Of a stretch of 64,000 bases of DNA, positions 18,301 through 26,174 are shown piece by piece. The position numbers and the translations under genes are program-made. Origin of the DNA: WGMI01 sp041739275 (lineage in GTDB: Bacteria; Bacteroidota; Bacteroidia; Flavobacteriales; Schleiferiaceae); contig JBGSOF010000027.1 of the NCBI GenBank assembly GCA_041739275.1, positions 1 through 64,000 on the forward strand. Reading direction: 5' to 3'. The notes below the pieces were generated by a model, which searched no databases, was not told the origin of the DNA, and worked only from the letters and a program-made list of their open reading frames with translations. Position 1 is the first letter of the stretch. The number at the start of each line of letters is the position of its first letter.

Positions 18301-18789
18301 GCGCAACGTATGGCCAGTGCCGCTGGCACCCGTAATGTTGTCAACGGTGTTGTTTCTGCAGCAAGAATTCCATGTGAAGACCCAGCCTGCGGCACTGGGT
18401 GTTCCTGAGAGGGTAACGGGCGCACTTTCATAATAATTCTCTTGAACGGCACCATCTCCATTGCCATTCGACCCCGTAAAGGCGCCACACGAAATGGTTA
18501 ATGCACCGGGCCAAGGAGCGCAATCGGGAGAGACGTCAGTCATCGTAATCAAAGGCATGGGAACCGTCAAAGAGCCACCTACGCTAGGGTAATTTCGAAT
18601 GGTGATTTGCTCGCCCGACGTTAAAGGGATACCGTTACAGTCTCTATAAATTTTCATTTTCAGTCGATACTGCCCGTTCGGCAGGCAGTCCCACCAAATC
18701 TCTCCGCCCATAATGTGCGAGGCCGAAGCAGAGCCTGCAGACAAAAGGGCCAGTGCGGTAAATAACAACGAGCGAAGCGTTCGTAGCAT
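15358..18789 (-). CDS. Gliding-motility-type surface protein with T9SS type B (CHU_C) domain
   Basis: 1143 aa from the ATG at 18787-18789; a TTG four codons upstream is less likely. Signal peptide runs to about SASASHIMGGE. A Cys-containing N-terminal domain (HIMGGEIWWDC, YRDCNGIPL) typical of large Bacteroidota surface proteins is followed by several fibronectin III-like units (ANGDVNLSWTPP, TPLPPTSASFAVMNW, LTWTEYKGFNVHEYRV, TNLLRWNPYQQWGG). The last 90 residues (FLPSAFNPNS, FYILNRWGELMF, WDGNYEGSEAPIGVYQYYL) form the gliding-motility-associated C-terminal domain, the type B T9SS signal. Such proteins act in adhesion or gliding; the specific ligand is unknown. Confidence 0.88.
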   Translation of the reverse strand: MLRTLRSLLFTALALLSAGSASASHIMGGEIWWDCLPNGQYRLKMKIYRDCNGIPLTSGEQITIRNYPSVGGSLTVPMPLITMTDVSPDCAPWPGALTISCGAFTGSNGNGDGAVQENYYESAPVTLSGTPSAAGWVFTWNSCCRNNTVDNITGASGTGHTLRAIMYPYVPPGATAPNNANPCYDSSPRFTESPNTVICTGYPFTYNHNATDPELDSIYYRWADPLDDPGAGTGWNPPANPNPVTWATGYSTTSPLPGTAQNSQNVPANLDPLSGQISYTSYTSGSYVTCVVVEAWKCGQRVAEIYRDIQITLLACTDPNNKPVLTMTPSPGSVPITQNGFQYSATAYAGDLVAFTLNAADYDLTPVTFGLQTIQFQATGGQLGVPITNAATGCLNPPCATISPGPGNGGSFSAVANNTVIFNWDTDCNHLSVSNGCGSFQNTYTFAMRMQDNFCPAPAISIATLKVTVLADPSEPPLMNCAGIAANGDVNLSWTPPLDTGFQFNYYIVYYKPNVPANAAFTPVDTVYGYSTAQAVLNGLANNGDGLYYMRVNTQCDYISNPSDTVGIMFMDMTPLPPTSASFAVMNWTSIGSGVTNYEIWAEVPQNSNNWVQVGATTDTNYTDTASFCGAFVNYQVRVPINGGYCGSNLDSGYFSDNTNDDIMLIDSISVSGSQAAISFAASTSDDVNAYYLLQWNASLGQYDIVDTIPAGTPMPYLIPGSQADERSETYKIISTDSCGNQSDDLAVVRHRTMLLKNYLDKCTGNNNLTWTEYKGFNVHEYRVMVEITPPGGFPNTVLLNSQSEADSSYLHLALQNGYTYCYVVRAVDTVQNLTAVSNRICLTANVPNKSRLLYLGKATNSLDAIDLTTYIDGTADVVNFTYERSDNPTGPFLPVGTVPKPAQPPYVLLYTDYGADADNRMYWYRVSALDSCGARDTVSNIARNIFLQVEPLGGATNLLRWNPYQQWGGIVGTYTIYRAAQEGYGFVPVATVPGTDTSYYDFISPSISNEGRFCYYVVAEEQDNPLGFVDINGEAFKSQSNQDCAIHEARVFLPSAFNPNSAVEENRLFGPSKVFGKERKNYRFYILNRWGELMFDSDKPGEKWDGNYEGSEAPIGVYQYYLKYQSLEAVPVEQRGFFTLIR

Positions 18790-18809
18790 GGGTTCTAACA
18801 ATTGTTACA

Positions 18810-18817
18810 CAAACCTA
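18810..18817 (-). promoter_or_regulatory. Candidate -7 box for the type B cargo gene
   Basis: The minus strand reads TAGGTTTG, matching TAnnTTTG, about 20 bases before the ATG. That would give a short leader. No clear -33 TTG at normal spacing. Confidence 0.45.
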
Positions 18818-18921
18818 ATCGATGCAAATCGCGCAGAGTCGAGACCTTATTGTAACCGAGCATTCACCGATTCAGGGGGCACTTCGCTTTATTGAATCGG
18901 ACGAGCAGGCATTTCCAAATA

Positions 18922-19884
18922 TTAGAAATCCTCCATTTTTCGGAATCCGAGCGTGGTGCGATTGTACTCTTCAACCACTTCGCGCACAATTTCTCGAGCC
19001 GGCAACAGCGCGTTTATGGCTGCGGAAACCTGCCCAATCTCGAGCTCGCCCGCTTCCAAATCTCCTTCGTACATGCCCTTTTTCGCCCTTCCCCGCCCCA
19101 AAAGCTCTTGCAATTCCTCGGCAGAAGCCGCCCGCGCTTCTGCACTTCTCACTTGCTCGTAAAACGCGTTGTGCAGCAAGCGCACCGGAGTCAAGGCTTT
19201 CAAGCTGAGGCTCGTGTCGCCCTCTTTCGCTTCGAGTACGCTCATTTTAAAGTTGATGTGAGCACTGCTTTCGTTCGAGGCCACAAACCGACTGCCGATT
19301 TGAACCCCATCGGCCCCCAAGGCCATGGCGGCGGCCATTCCGCGTCCACTCCCGATGCCCCCGGCCGCGATCAGAGGCAGATGAATGGCCTCTCGCACCA
19401 AGGGGATCAAACAAAAGGTCGTGGTTTCTTCGCGACCGTTGTGCCCCCCGGCTTCAAAACCTTCGGCCACCACGGCATCTACCCCGGCCTCTTGGCTTTT
19501 GAGCGCAAACTTGGCGCTACTCACCACATGCACCACCGTTCGGCCTTCAGCCTTTAGGATGGAAGTCCAGGTTTTGGGATTGCCCGCCGAAGTAAAAACG
19601 ATCGGGACCTTGAGCTCGAGAATCGTTTGAAGATGCTTGTCGATGTCGGGATACAACAGAGGGAGGTTGACTCCGAACGGCATGTCGGTGGCCGCTTGAG
19701 TTCGAAGTATTTGATCTCGAAGCTCGTCGGGATACATACTCCCCGCCCCGAGCAGACCCAGCCCACCGGCATTGCTTACGGCCGAGGCCAGTTCCCAGCC
19801 CGAGCACCAGATCATTCCGGCTTGCACAATGGGGTAGCGAATTCCGAAAAGCGAACAAATGCGTTGAAAATTCATAACCGTCAT
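18922..19884 (-). CDS. Nitronate monooxygenase family flavoprotein
   Basis: 320 aa, standard length. TIM-barrel FMN enzyme of the 2-nitropropane dioxygenase family. Visible motifs: RYPIVQAGMIWCSGWELASAVSNAGG written in pieces (PIVQAGM, AVSNAGGLGLLG), VVAEGFEAGGHNG with the His that serves as base in class members, and the FMN-phosphate site AAGGIGSGRGMAAAMALGADGVQIGSRF in pieces (GGIGSGRGM, GADGVQIGSRF). It oxidises propionate-3-nitronate-type compounds in known cases. Divergent from queD. A start three codons later (MNFQ) is possible. Confidence 0.85.
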   Translation of the reverse strand: MTVMNFQRICSLFGIRYPIVQAGMIWCSGWELASAVSNAGGLGLLGAGSMYPDELRDQILRTQAATDMPFGVNLPLLYPDIDKHLQTILELKVPIVFTSAGNPKTWTSILKAEGRTVVHVVSSAKFALKSQEAGVDAVVAEGFEAGGHNGREETTTFCLIPLVREAIHLPLIAAGGIGSGRGMAAAMALGADGVQIGSRFVASNESSAHINFKMSVLEAKEGDTSLSLKALTPVRLLHNAFYEQVRSAEARAASAEELQELLGRGRAKKGMYEGDLEAGELEIGQVSAAINALLPAREIVREVVEEYNRTTLGFRKMEDF

Positions 19885-19960
19885 TTTAAATCAGGCCGAA
19901 CTGTGGCGATTTCGGGCGATTGAGGCTTAAACATAAGTCTGAAAATCGCGACATCGCACC

Positions 19961-19994
19961 TTGCTTTTTTAGCTTTCTGCAGTCCGTAGCTTTG
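19961..19994 (+). promoter_or_regulatory. Candidate promoter of queD, nearly leaderless
   Basis: TTG at 19961-19963 and TAGCTTTG at 19987-19994 with a 23-base spacer fit the Bacteroidota pattern. The -7 box ends only nine bases before the first possible ATG (20004), so the mRNA would begin at or very near the start codon. Confidence 0.5.
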
Positions 19995-20003
19995 CAGTCT
20001 ATA

Positions 20004-20423
20004 ATGAGCATGATCTGCATCCAGAGGCGAGAGCGGTTTAGCGCCGCGCACCAGCTCTACAACCCGCAGTGGAGCGAAGAGCAAAACGAAGCGGTCTTTG
20101 GCCGTTGTGCCAATCGAAATTTCCACGGTCACAATTTCAACCTCATCGTCACGGTCAAGGGAAGACCTCATCCCGACACGGGCTTTGTGATGAATTTATC
20201 AGACCTCAAGCACCTGATTCGCACGCATATTATCGACTGGGTCGACCACCGAAATCTGAATACCGATGTCCCTTTCATGAAAGGAAAAATGGCTTCGACC
20301 GAAGTTTTGGCCATCGAGTTTTGGAAGATCCTCAAGCCGCTGATTCAGGTCGACGGCCCCGGTTTGCACTGCATCCGCCTCGAAGAAACCGAGAATAATT
20401 TCGTCGAATACTACGGAGAATAA
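20004..20423 (+). CDS. queD: 6-carboxy-5,6,7,8-tetrahydropterin synthase
   Basis: 139 aa from ATG 20004 (a second ATG at 20010 gives 137 aa). Upstream in-frame codons read like non-coding promoter sequence. Zinc ligands are His in FSAAHQL and the HGH pair in NRNFHGHNF; catalytic Cys lies in FGRCANRN. The Asp/His of IDWVDHRNLN and Glu in RLEETENNF complete the set. It converts dihydroneopterin triphosphate to 6-carboxytetrahydropterin in queuosine synthesis, or acts as a pyruvoyl-tetrahydropterin synthase-like enzyme. Two bases separate it from fabD, so they may be co-transcribed. Confidence 0.9.
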   Translation: MSMICIQRRERFSAAHQLYNPQWSEEQNEAVFGRCANRNFHGHNFNLIVTVKGRPHPDTGFVMNLSDLKHLIRTHIIDWVDHRNLNTDVPFMKGKMASTEVLAIEFWKILKPLIQVDGPGLHCIRLEETENNFVEYYGE

Positions 20424-20425
20424 CG

Positions 20426-21301
20426 ATGATGAAAACAGCCTATGTGTTCCCCGGCCAAGGCGCGCAGTTCAGCGGCATGGGCCGCGATTTATTCGACCGT
20501 TCGATCGAGGCACGCTTTCGATTCGAGACGGCCAACCGCGTTTTGGGCTTCGATCTGAGCGCGATTATGTTCGAGGGTTCAGACGAAGAGCTCAAGCAGA
20601 CCAAAGTAACCCAACCTGCTGTTTTCGTTCATTCTATGGCTGCCGTGGCCGCCCTTGGGGTCGATTTTAAGCCCGACATGTGCGCGGGGCATTCGCTGGG
20701 CGAGTTTTCAGCCCTGGTGGCCTCGGGCGTTCTGACCTACGAAGACGGATTGAAATTGGTCTACGAACGCGCTTTGGCCATGCAGGCCGCTTGCGAGTTG
20801 AAGCCTTCGACCATGGCCGCGGTTTTGGGCCTCGAAGATGCCATAGTTGAGCATATTTGTTCTGATATTCAAGGCATTGTAGTCGCCGCGAACTACAACT
20901 GCCCCGGGCAACTCGTCATTTCGGGCGAAGTACCCGCCATCGAAGCCGCCGTAGAAAAGCTCAAAGAAGCCGGTGCCAAGCGCGCACTGATCTTGCCCGT
21001 GGGCGGAGCGTTTCACAGCCCCTTGATGGAGCCCGCCAAAGAGCGTTTGGCCAAGGCCATAGCGAGCACAGAATTCAAAGACGCCCTCTGCCCGGTCTAT
21101 CAAAATGCAAGCGCGCTGCCGAATACCGACGCCGGTCGCATCAAAGAACAGCTCATCGAGCAACTTACGGCTCCCGTCAAGTGGACCCAGAGCGTTCTGA
21201 AAATGGTCGAAGACGGAGCCGGGCGATTTGTTGAACTCGGCCCCGGAAAAGTGCTACAAGGTTTGGTCAAGAAAATCGCCCCTCAAGTCGAGACTGCCTA
21301 A
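20426..21301 (+). CDS. fabD: Malonyl-CoA:ACP transacylase
   Basis: 291 aa. N-terminal VFPGQGAQFSGMG, nucleophile Ser90 in GHSLGEFSAL, Arg in YERALAMQ, and catalytic His197 in GGAFHSPLM are all present. It loads malonyl groups on acyl carrier protein for fatty acid synthesis in the cytosol. The final base of the stop is the first base of the mevalonate decarboxylase start, so the cluster queD-fabD-mvaD-GHMP kinase-ubiA is packed end to end. Confidence 0.95.
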   Translation: MMKTAYVFPGQGAQFSGMGRDLFDRSIEARFRFETANRVLGFDLSAIMFEGSDEELKQTKVTQPAVFVHSMAAVAALGVDFKPDMCAGHSLGEFSALVASGVLTYEDGLKLVYERALAMQAACELKPSTMAAVLGLEDAIVEHICSDIQGIVVAANYNCPGQLVISGEVPAIEAAVEKLKEAGAKRALILPVGGAFHSPLMEPAKERLAKAIASTEFKDALCPVYQNASALPNTDAGRIKEQLIEQLTAPVKWTQSVLKMVEDGAGRFVELGPGKVLQGLVKKIAPQVETA

Positions 21302-22326
21302 TGGAAGGGGTTGTTGTGCAGGCTCCTTCGAACATTGCCTTGGTCAAATACTGGGGAAAGCGCGAAGGACAAATACCTTGGAACCCATCGGTTTCTCTGA
21401 CCCTGAGTTCGAGCCTTACCCGAACCGAAGTACTCTGGGAACCCGGAGAATTCGCCATCGATTTTGAGTTTGAAGGGCGACCCAAACCCGAGTTTGTTCC
21501 CAAGATCGAGCAGTTCTTTCAACGAGCGTCTCCCTTGGTGGCCGGATTGTTCGACCATCGATTTGTAATTCGCTCTTCGAACAGCTTTCCGCACAGCAGC
21601 GGCATCGCCAGTTCGGCCTCGGCATTCGCGGCCTTGGGGTGTGCTCTGGCGCAATTCGACTCGGGCTCGAACGACTGGAACCGAACTACCGCCTCTGAAC
21701 TGGCCCGGCTGGGCAGCGGGAGCGCGGCGCGATCGATTCAAGGACCGGTGATGATGTGGGGAGAAAGCCCACTCGTGGCGAATTCCAGCGATCGCCATGC
21801 CGTAAAACTCGAAACAATCCACCCCGTTTTCGAGAGCTATAAAGACCGCATTTTAATTGTTGAAACAGGTCAGAAGAAGGTAAGCTCGACTCAAGGGCAC
21901 GGCTTGATGAACGGACATCCCTTTGGCAAGGCCCGAATCGAGATGGCTCATCAACGCATGGCCGATGTGCTGCACGCCCTCGAAACAGGCGATCTGGAAC
22001 AGTTTGGGGCCTGTGTCGAAGCCGAAGCGCTCACGCTTCACGCCCTGATGATGAGCTCTTTGCCTTCGTTCATTTTGATGAGGCCGAACACCTTGGCCCT
22101 CATCGAAAAAGTGCTTGAACTGAGGGCTTCGACCAAATGGCCGATATTCTTTACCCTCGATGCGGGAGCCAACTTGCACCTTCTGTTTCCGAAGGAATTC
22201 GAACAAAAAATCGCTGATTTCGTTCAAACGGAATGTATCGATCTTTGCCAAGACGGATTGTCCTTGGACGATGAAGTCGGCAAAGGATGTCAGTTAACGC
22301 GCGTCAACGCATCGACCCCAGCTTGA
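21301..22326 (+). CDS. mvaD: Diphosphomevalonate decarboxylase
   Basis: 341 aa GHMP-fold enzyme. It begins with APSNIALVKYWGKR and NPSVSLTLSSSL, the hallmark N-terminus. The glycine/serine loop is SFPHSSGIASSASAFAAL in part, followed by LARLGSGSAARSIQG, which carries the phosphate-binding SGSA and conserved Arg. The catalytic Asp region is FFTLDAGANLHLL. It decarboxylates mevalonate diphosphate to isopentenyl diphosphate with ATP, the last step of the mevalonate route used by Flavobacteriia. Its 3' end overlaps the next kinase gene by 40 bases. Confidence 0.93.
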   Translation: MEGVVVQAPSNIALVKYWGKREGQIPWNPSVSLTLSSSLTRTEVLWEPGEFAIDFEFEGRPKPEFVPKIEQFFQRASPLVAGLFDHRFVIRSSNSFPHSSGIASSASAFAALGCALAQFDSGSNDWNRTTASELARLGSGSAARSIQGPVMMWGESPLVANSSDRHAVKLETIHPVFESYKDRILIVETGQKKVSSTQGHGLMNGHPFGKARIEMAHQRMADVLHALETGDLEQFGACVEAEALTLHALMMSSLPSFILMRPNTLALIEKVLELRASTKWPIFFTLDAGANLHLLFPKEFEQKIADFVQTECIDLCQDGLSLDDEVGKGCQLTRVNASTPA

Positions 22327-23261
22327 AAACAGAAACCAACCCGCTGTTCTACGCCAAAGTATTGCTCTTTGGAGAATACGGAATCATTAAAGATTCCATG
22401 GGTCTGAGCATTCCCTATGCCGATTTTCAAGGGGCTTTGAGCCTCGACAACCGGGGAGCGGACACGGCCCCGTCCAACGAATCGCTCCGCGCCTACGCCC
22501 AATCTCTTCGGGCACTCGATGGTGCAGGCGAGTTGCCCTGTGCGCTCGACCTCGACCGCTTTGAGGCTGAATTGACCCAAGGGCTTTATTTTGATTCGAG
22601 CATTCCCCAGGGTTTTGGAGTGGGGAGTTCGGGGGCTTTGGTTGCCGCCGTTTATGCGCGCTATGCCGTGCAGCCGATTTCGAACGAAGCGAATCGCCGA
22701 GAAGACATCGTCGAACTCAAGCGAATTTTCGGCCGGCTCGAGTCGTTTTTTCACGGGAAGTCTTCGGGCATCGACCCCTTGATTTGCTATCTCGGCCTGC
22801 CTTTGTTGATCGAATCTCCCGAGCGTTTGGGCACCGTTCAAATTCCCCATTCCGCGGAGGGAAAAGGCGGCATTTTCTTGATTTCTTCGGGCCAGCCGGG
22901 TTCGACCCACAGCATGGTGAACATCTTTCTCGAAAAGATGAAAAACGAAGGCTTCAGAACCATGCTCAAAGAGCAGTTCGTCAAGTACAACGACGCCTGC
23001 ATCAAGGCCTTTCTCAAAGGAAAACCCCAGAGCCTTTTCAGAAACCTCAAATCGCTGAGTTCGCTCTTGCTCGACAACTTCAGCCCCATGATTCCCGATC
23101 GCTTTCACCAGCTTTGGAAAGATGGAATCGAATCGGGCGACTATTATCTAAAACTCTGTGGATCAGGCGGAGGCGGTTATATTCTCGGCTTTGCCCGCGA
23201 TTTTGAAAAGGCCAAGACCCGACTCGCCGAATACCATCCTGAATTGATTCACCGGCTCTGA
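22287..23261 (+). CDS. GHMP kinase, mevalonate-kinase-like
   Basis: 324 aa. FYAKVLLFGEYGII is the GHMP N-terminal motif and PQGFGVGSSGALVAAVYARY the ATP-binding loop region (PxGxGVGSSGAL). HGKSSGIDPLICYLG supplies the catalytic Asp, and KLCGSGGGGYILGF is the C-terminal glycine motif. Together with mvaD it points to mevalonate kinase or phosphomevalonate kinase activity; Bacteroidota typically keep such a gene here. The ATG used lies inside mvaD; a TTG near 22323 directly before the conserved part is an alternative start. Confidence 0.8.
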   Translation: MSVNARQRIDPSLKTETNPLFYAKVLLFGEYGIIKDSMGLSIPYADFQGALSLDNRGADTAPSNESLRAYAQSLRALDGAGELPCALDLDRFEAELTQGLYFDSSIPQGFGVGSSGALVAAVYARYAVQPISNEANRREDIVELKRIFGRLESFFHGKSSGIDPLICYLGLPLLIESPERLGTVQIPHSAEGKGGIFLISSGQPGSTHSMVNIFLEKMKNEGFRTMLKEQFVKYNDACIKAFLKGKPQSLFRNLKSLSSLLLDNFSPMIPDRFHQLWKDGIESGDYYLKLCGSGGGGYILGFARDFEKAKTRLAEYHPELIHRL

Positions 23262-23263
23262 GC

Positions 23264-24139
23264 ATGTCGCGCCGTCCCTGGCTGTTCGCGCTCAAATCGC
23301 TGGCGCTGCTGTCCTCGGTTCGATGGTACAATGTTCTGCTCCTGGCCATTGCACAATATTTAGCTTCGATTTTCGTGCTCTCACCACCGAGCTCGCTCTG
23401 GCAGCTTGTCTCGGATTACAAGCTGCATCTACTGGTCTTGTCGACTTCTTTGGTGGTGTCGGCGGGTTTTATTCTCAACGGCTTTTACGATGCCGACAAA
23501 GACCTCGTCAACCGGCCGCTTCAAACAGCTTTCGAGCGCTTGGTAAGCCGGAGAACCTCGCTCAACCTCTATTTAATTTTCAATTTCGCGGGCCTGGTGT
23601 TGGCCTCGGTTTTGTCCTGGCGCGCTGTCGCTTTTTTCGCGACCTACGCCTTGGCGCTTTGGCTCTATTCTCACAAGTTTAAAAAGCTCGCCTACCTCGG
23701 GAACCTCAGCGCCGCCTTGCTCTCGTTCGTTCCCTTTTTCGCCTTGCTTCTCTATTACCGGTCCTTCCACCTCGGCTTGATTACTTATGTCGCCTTTTTG
23801 TTCACCATTGAACTCGGGCGGCAATTGGTGAAAGATGTCGAGGGAATGAAGGGCGATTTGATCTTCGGTTATCCGACCATCCCCGCACTCGAGGGGCGGA
23901 GCGGGCTGAGAGCTCATTTTACCGGGCTCCTCGGATTCTCGAGCGCCACGGCTGCCCTGCACGTTTTTTTGTGGAAGCAGGCGCCTCAGTGGGGGATTGT
24001 CTTGCTCGGCGAAGTACTCATGCTCTGGGCTTTGCTGCGTATTCCGCCCAGTTTGAATCAAGCCCGCTCGGCTCGGAGGCTGCATTTGGCCTTCAAGATT
24101 TGCCTGGTTCTGGGCGTGCTTTCGCTCTCAAGGCTTTGA
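23264..24139 (+). CDS. UbiA-family prenyltransferase
   Basis: 291 aa, about eight hydrophobic helices. The first Asp-rich motif is NGFYDADKDLVNRP near residue 70, matching the N-x-x-x-D-x-x-x-D prenyl diphosphate site. A second polar loop reads ELGRQLVKDVEGMKGD near 185-200, the family's second Asp motif. Inner-membrane enzyme that attaches a prenyl chain to an aromatic or glycerol-phosphate-type acceptor; Bacteroidota homologues are often annotated geranylgeranylglycerol-phosphate geranylgeranyltransferase. It lies two bases after the isoprenoid kinase, fitting a prenyl-lipid role. Confidence 0.82.
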   Translation: MSRRPWLFALKSLALLSSVRWYNVLLLAIAQYLASIFVLSPPSSLWQLVSDYKLHLLVLSTSLVVSAGFILNGFYDADKDLVNRPLQTAFERLVSRRTSLNLYLIFNFAGLVLASVLSWRAVAFFATYALALWLYSHKFKKLAYLGNLSAALLSFVPFFALLLYYRSFHLGLITYVAFLFTIELGRQLVKDVEGMKGDLIFGYPTIPALEGRSGLRAHFTGLLGFSSATAALHVFLWKQAPQWGIVLLGEVLMLWALLRIPPSLNQARSARRLHLAFKICLVLGVLSLSRL

Positions 24140-24152
24140 GCCCCTGGACGGG

Positions 24153-26156
24153 CTAAAGACTGGCGTTTAGTTTTTCTTCGATGTCTCTGCGAAGGTGAAC
24201 ATTGAGATGATTCTGCTGCTGCAAGAGCGCGAGGCGACGCGCATCGTCCGAAGGATTTTTGAGCTCTTCGCGCACCGCTTGGAGCATTTTGACGACCTTT
24301 CTCTTGATCATCCGAAGAATCAAATCTTTGCAAAGCTGAGAGAGATCGGTCGGCTTGACGTAAATCGACTTGCGCTCCCAGTCGCTGAGTTTGTAGGGTT
24401 CGAAGATCAAGCCCGCGGTGAGCTCGCTGAGTTGGGAATCCTCAGAATTCAAAAAATCCTCGATCGAGAAAATGGCTTTTCCGTCGACAAAGCCCTTTCG
24501 GATGCGTTCGTAGAGCGACTTAAACGCGGGATCCTCTACTTCGATGGAGTTCAGGTCCATCTCTTCGATTAAATAGCGCATCACTTCGACCTCTTCGGCT
24601 GCCGAACTCAATTGCTCCGAAAACTGCTCGATTTCGACCGAGATCTTCCGATGGCCTTCGTTCAAAAGCAGCCTCAAGAGCTCGCGTTCAAGCACGCGGT
24701 CGGGCGAGTGTGCAAGGGCATGTTCTCGTTCGGGTTCCACAACCACTTTGAGCCCGCCTTCATCTGCCGCTTCAGCCGCAGGCTCCGGGGCTTGTTGATC
24801 GGCTCTCCTGCGGTCGCGTTCGAGTTCGCGGCTTTTCTCGCGTTCGAGCCTTGAAAGCGCTTGAGCCAGTTCGGCTTGGAGCAGGCGCTCTTCCATGCCC
24901 ACCCGCTTGGCCACTTCGCGCAAATACACATCGCGTTCGAGCGGATTTGGCAACAGAGCGACCGAGCGAATCAGTTCCGTGGCCACCCCGACTTTCTTTA
25001 GCGGATCTCCGGCCGCGTCTTCAAGCAGCAAGCCTGCCTTAAACTGCACAAAATCAGTTTGTTCTCTCTCAATAAACTCGAGAAATTCCGCTTTGCTCAC
25101 CGATCGGGCATAGCTGTCGGGGTCGTGTCCATCCGGCAGTAGAACCACATTTACCCGCAGCCCTTCGGCCAAAACCAAATCGATGCCGCGCAGCGAAGCT
25201 CGAATTCCCGCAGGGTCTCCGTCGTAGAGAATCGTCAAGTTGTTGGTGAGCCTCTTGACGAGCCTTATTTGCTCGATGGTGAGCGAAGTACCCGCCGAGG
25301 CCACGGTGTTTTCGATGCCCGCTTGATGCATGGAAAGCACATCGGTATAGCCTTCGACGAGCAAGCAGCGGTCGGCCTGAACCATGGCCTTGCGCGCCTG
25401 ATAAAGCCCGTAGAGCACCTTGCTCTTGTGGTAGATCTCCGATTCGGGGCTGTTGACGTACTTCGGAGCTTTGGCATCGCTGCGAAGAATCCTTCCCCCA
25501 AAACCGACGACGCGTCCCGAGAGCCCATGGATGGGGAAAATCACACGAGCTCGAAACAGATCGCTGAGTTTGCCGTCTTCGTACTTGCGCGAAAGCCCTG
25601 TTGCGAGCAAAAACTCTTCGCGATAGGCCTTCGAAAGGGCCTCTCGGGTAAATGCATCCGAGCTCTCTGCACTGATTCCGAGCTCAAAAGACCGAATGAT
25701 CTCCGCGCTAAATCCGCGCTCTTTAAAGTAGCCCAAGCCCACCGAGCGCCCTTCGTCGGTATGCCAAAGACGATCGACATAATAATTTCGGGCGAACTCG
25801 TTCACCAAAAAAAGGCTTTCTCGAAGGCTTGCGGTTTGCTCTTCTTCGGGGCTGCCCTCTTCTTCTTCGATGGGGATGTTATAGCGTTTGGCAAGCAGGC
25901 GAAGCACTTCCGGATAGCTCAAATGCTCGAGCTCCATCAAGAAGTTGATCACGCTTCCGCCCTTGCCCGAGCTAAAGTCTTTGAAGATTTGCTTAGACGG
26001 GACGACGTAAAACGAAGGGGTGCGCTCGTTGTTAAATGGGCTCAGACCTCGGTAACTCGAACCCGACTTTTTGAGTTGGACATAATCGCCAATGACCTCT
26101 TCGATTCGAACGACATCGAAAATTCGATCGATGGTGTTTCTCGTAATCCTTCCCAC
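24153..26156 (-). CDS. dnaG: DNA primase, zinc-ligand-less form
   Basis: 667 aa. N-terminal CHC2-like domain (VIGDYVQLKKSGSSYRGLSPF) is followed by the TOPRIM core (SGRVVGFGGR, CLLVEGYTDVLSMHQAG, LTILYDGDPAGIRASLRG) and a C-terminal helicase-binding part. The four zinc ligands of canonical DnaG are replaced: GLSPFNNE for the C-x-x-H site and KDFSSGKGG for C-x-x-C. The same replacement is known in flavobacterial primases, so this is a lineage trait and not a broken gene. It synthesises RNA primers at the fork. The stop lies 14 bases from the convergent ubiA gene. Confidence 0.93.
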   Translation of the reverse strand: MGRITRNTIDRIFDVVRIEEVIGDYVQLKKSGSSYRGLSPFNNERTPSFYVVPSKQIFKDFSSGKGGSVINFLMELEHLSYPEVLRLLAKRYNIPIEEEEGSPEEEQTASLRESLFLVNEFARNYYVDRLWHTDEGRSVGLGYFKERGFSAEIIRSFELGISAESSDAFTREALSKAYREEFLLATGLSRKYEDGKLSDLFRARVIFPIHGLSGRVVGFGGRILRSDAKAPKYVNSPESEIYHKSKVLYGLYQARKAMVQADRCLLVEGYTDVLSMHQAGIENTVASAGTSLTIEQIRLVKRLTNNLTILYDGDPAGIRASLRGIDLVLAEGLRVNVVLLPDGHDPDSYARSVSKAEFLEFIEREQTDFVQFKAGLLLEDAAGDPLKKVGVATELIRSVALLPNPLERDVYLREVAKRVGMEERLLQAELAQALSRLEREKSRELERDRRRADQQAPEPAAEAADEGGLKVVVEPEREHALAHSPDRVLERELLRLLLNEGHRKISVEIEQFSEQLSSAAEEVEVMRYLIEEMDLNSIEVEDPAFKSLYERIRKGFVDGKAIFSIEDFLNSEDSQLSELTAGLIFEPYKLSDWERKSIYVKPTDLSQLCKDLILRMIKRKVVKMLQAVREELKNPSDDARRLALLQQQNHLNVHLRRDIEEKLNASL

Positions 26157-26174
26157 AAGTTCGAAATTAGGCGA

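Noticed and set aside
22290..23108. 272-codon minus-strand ORF over the GHMP kinase
   Set aside because: The plus-strand frame has all GHMP motifs; the antisense protein has none.
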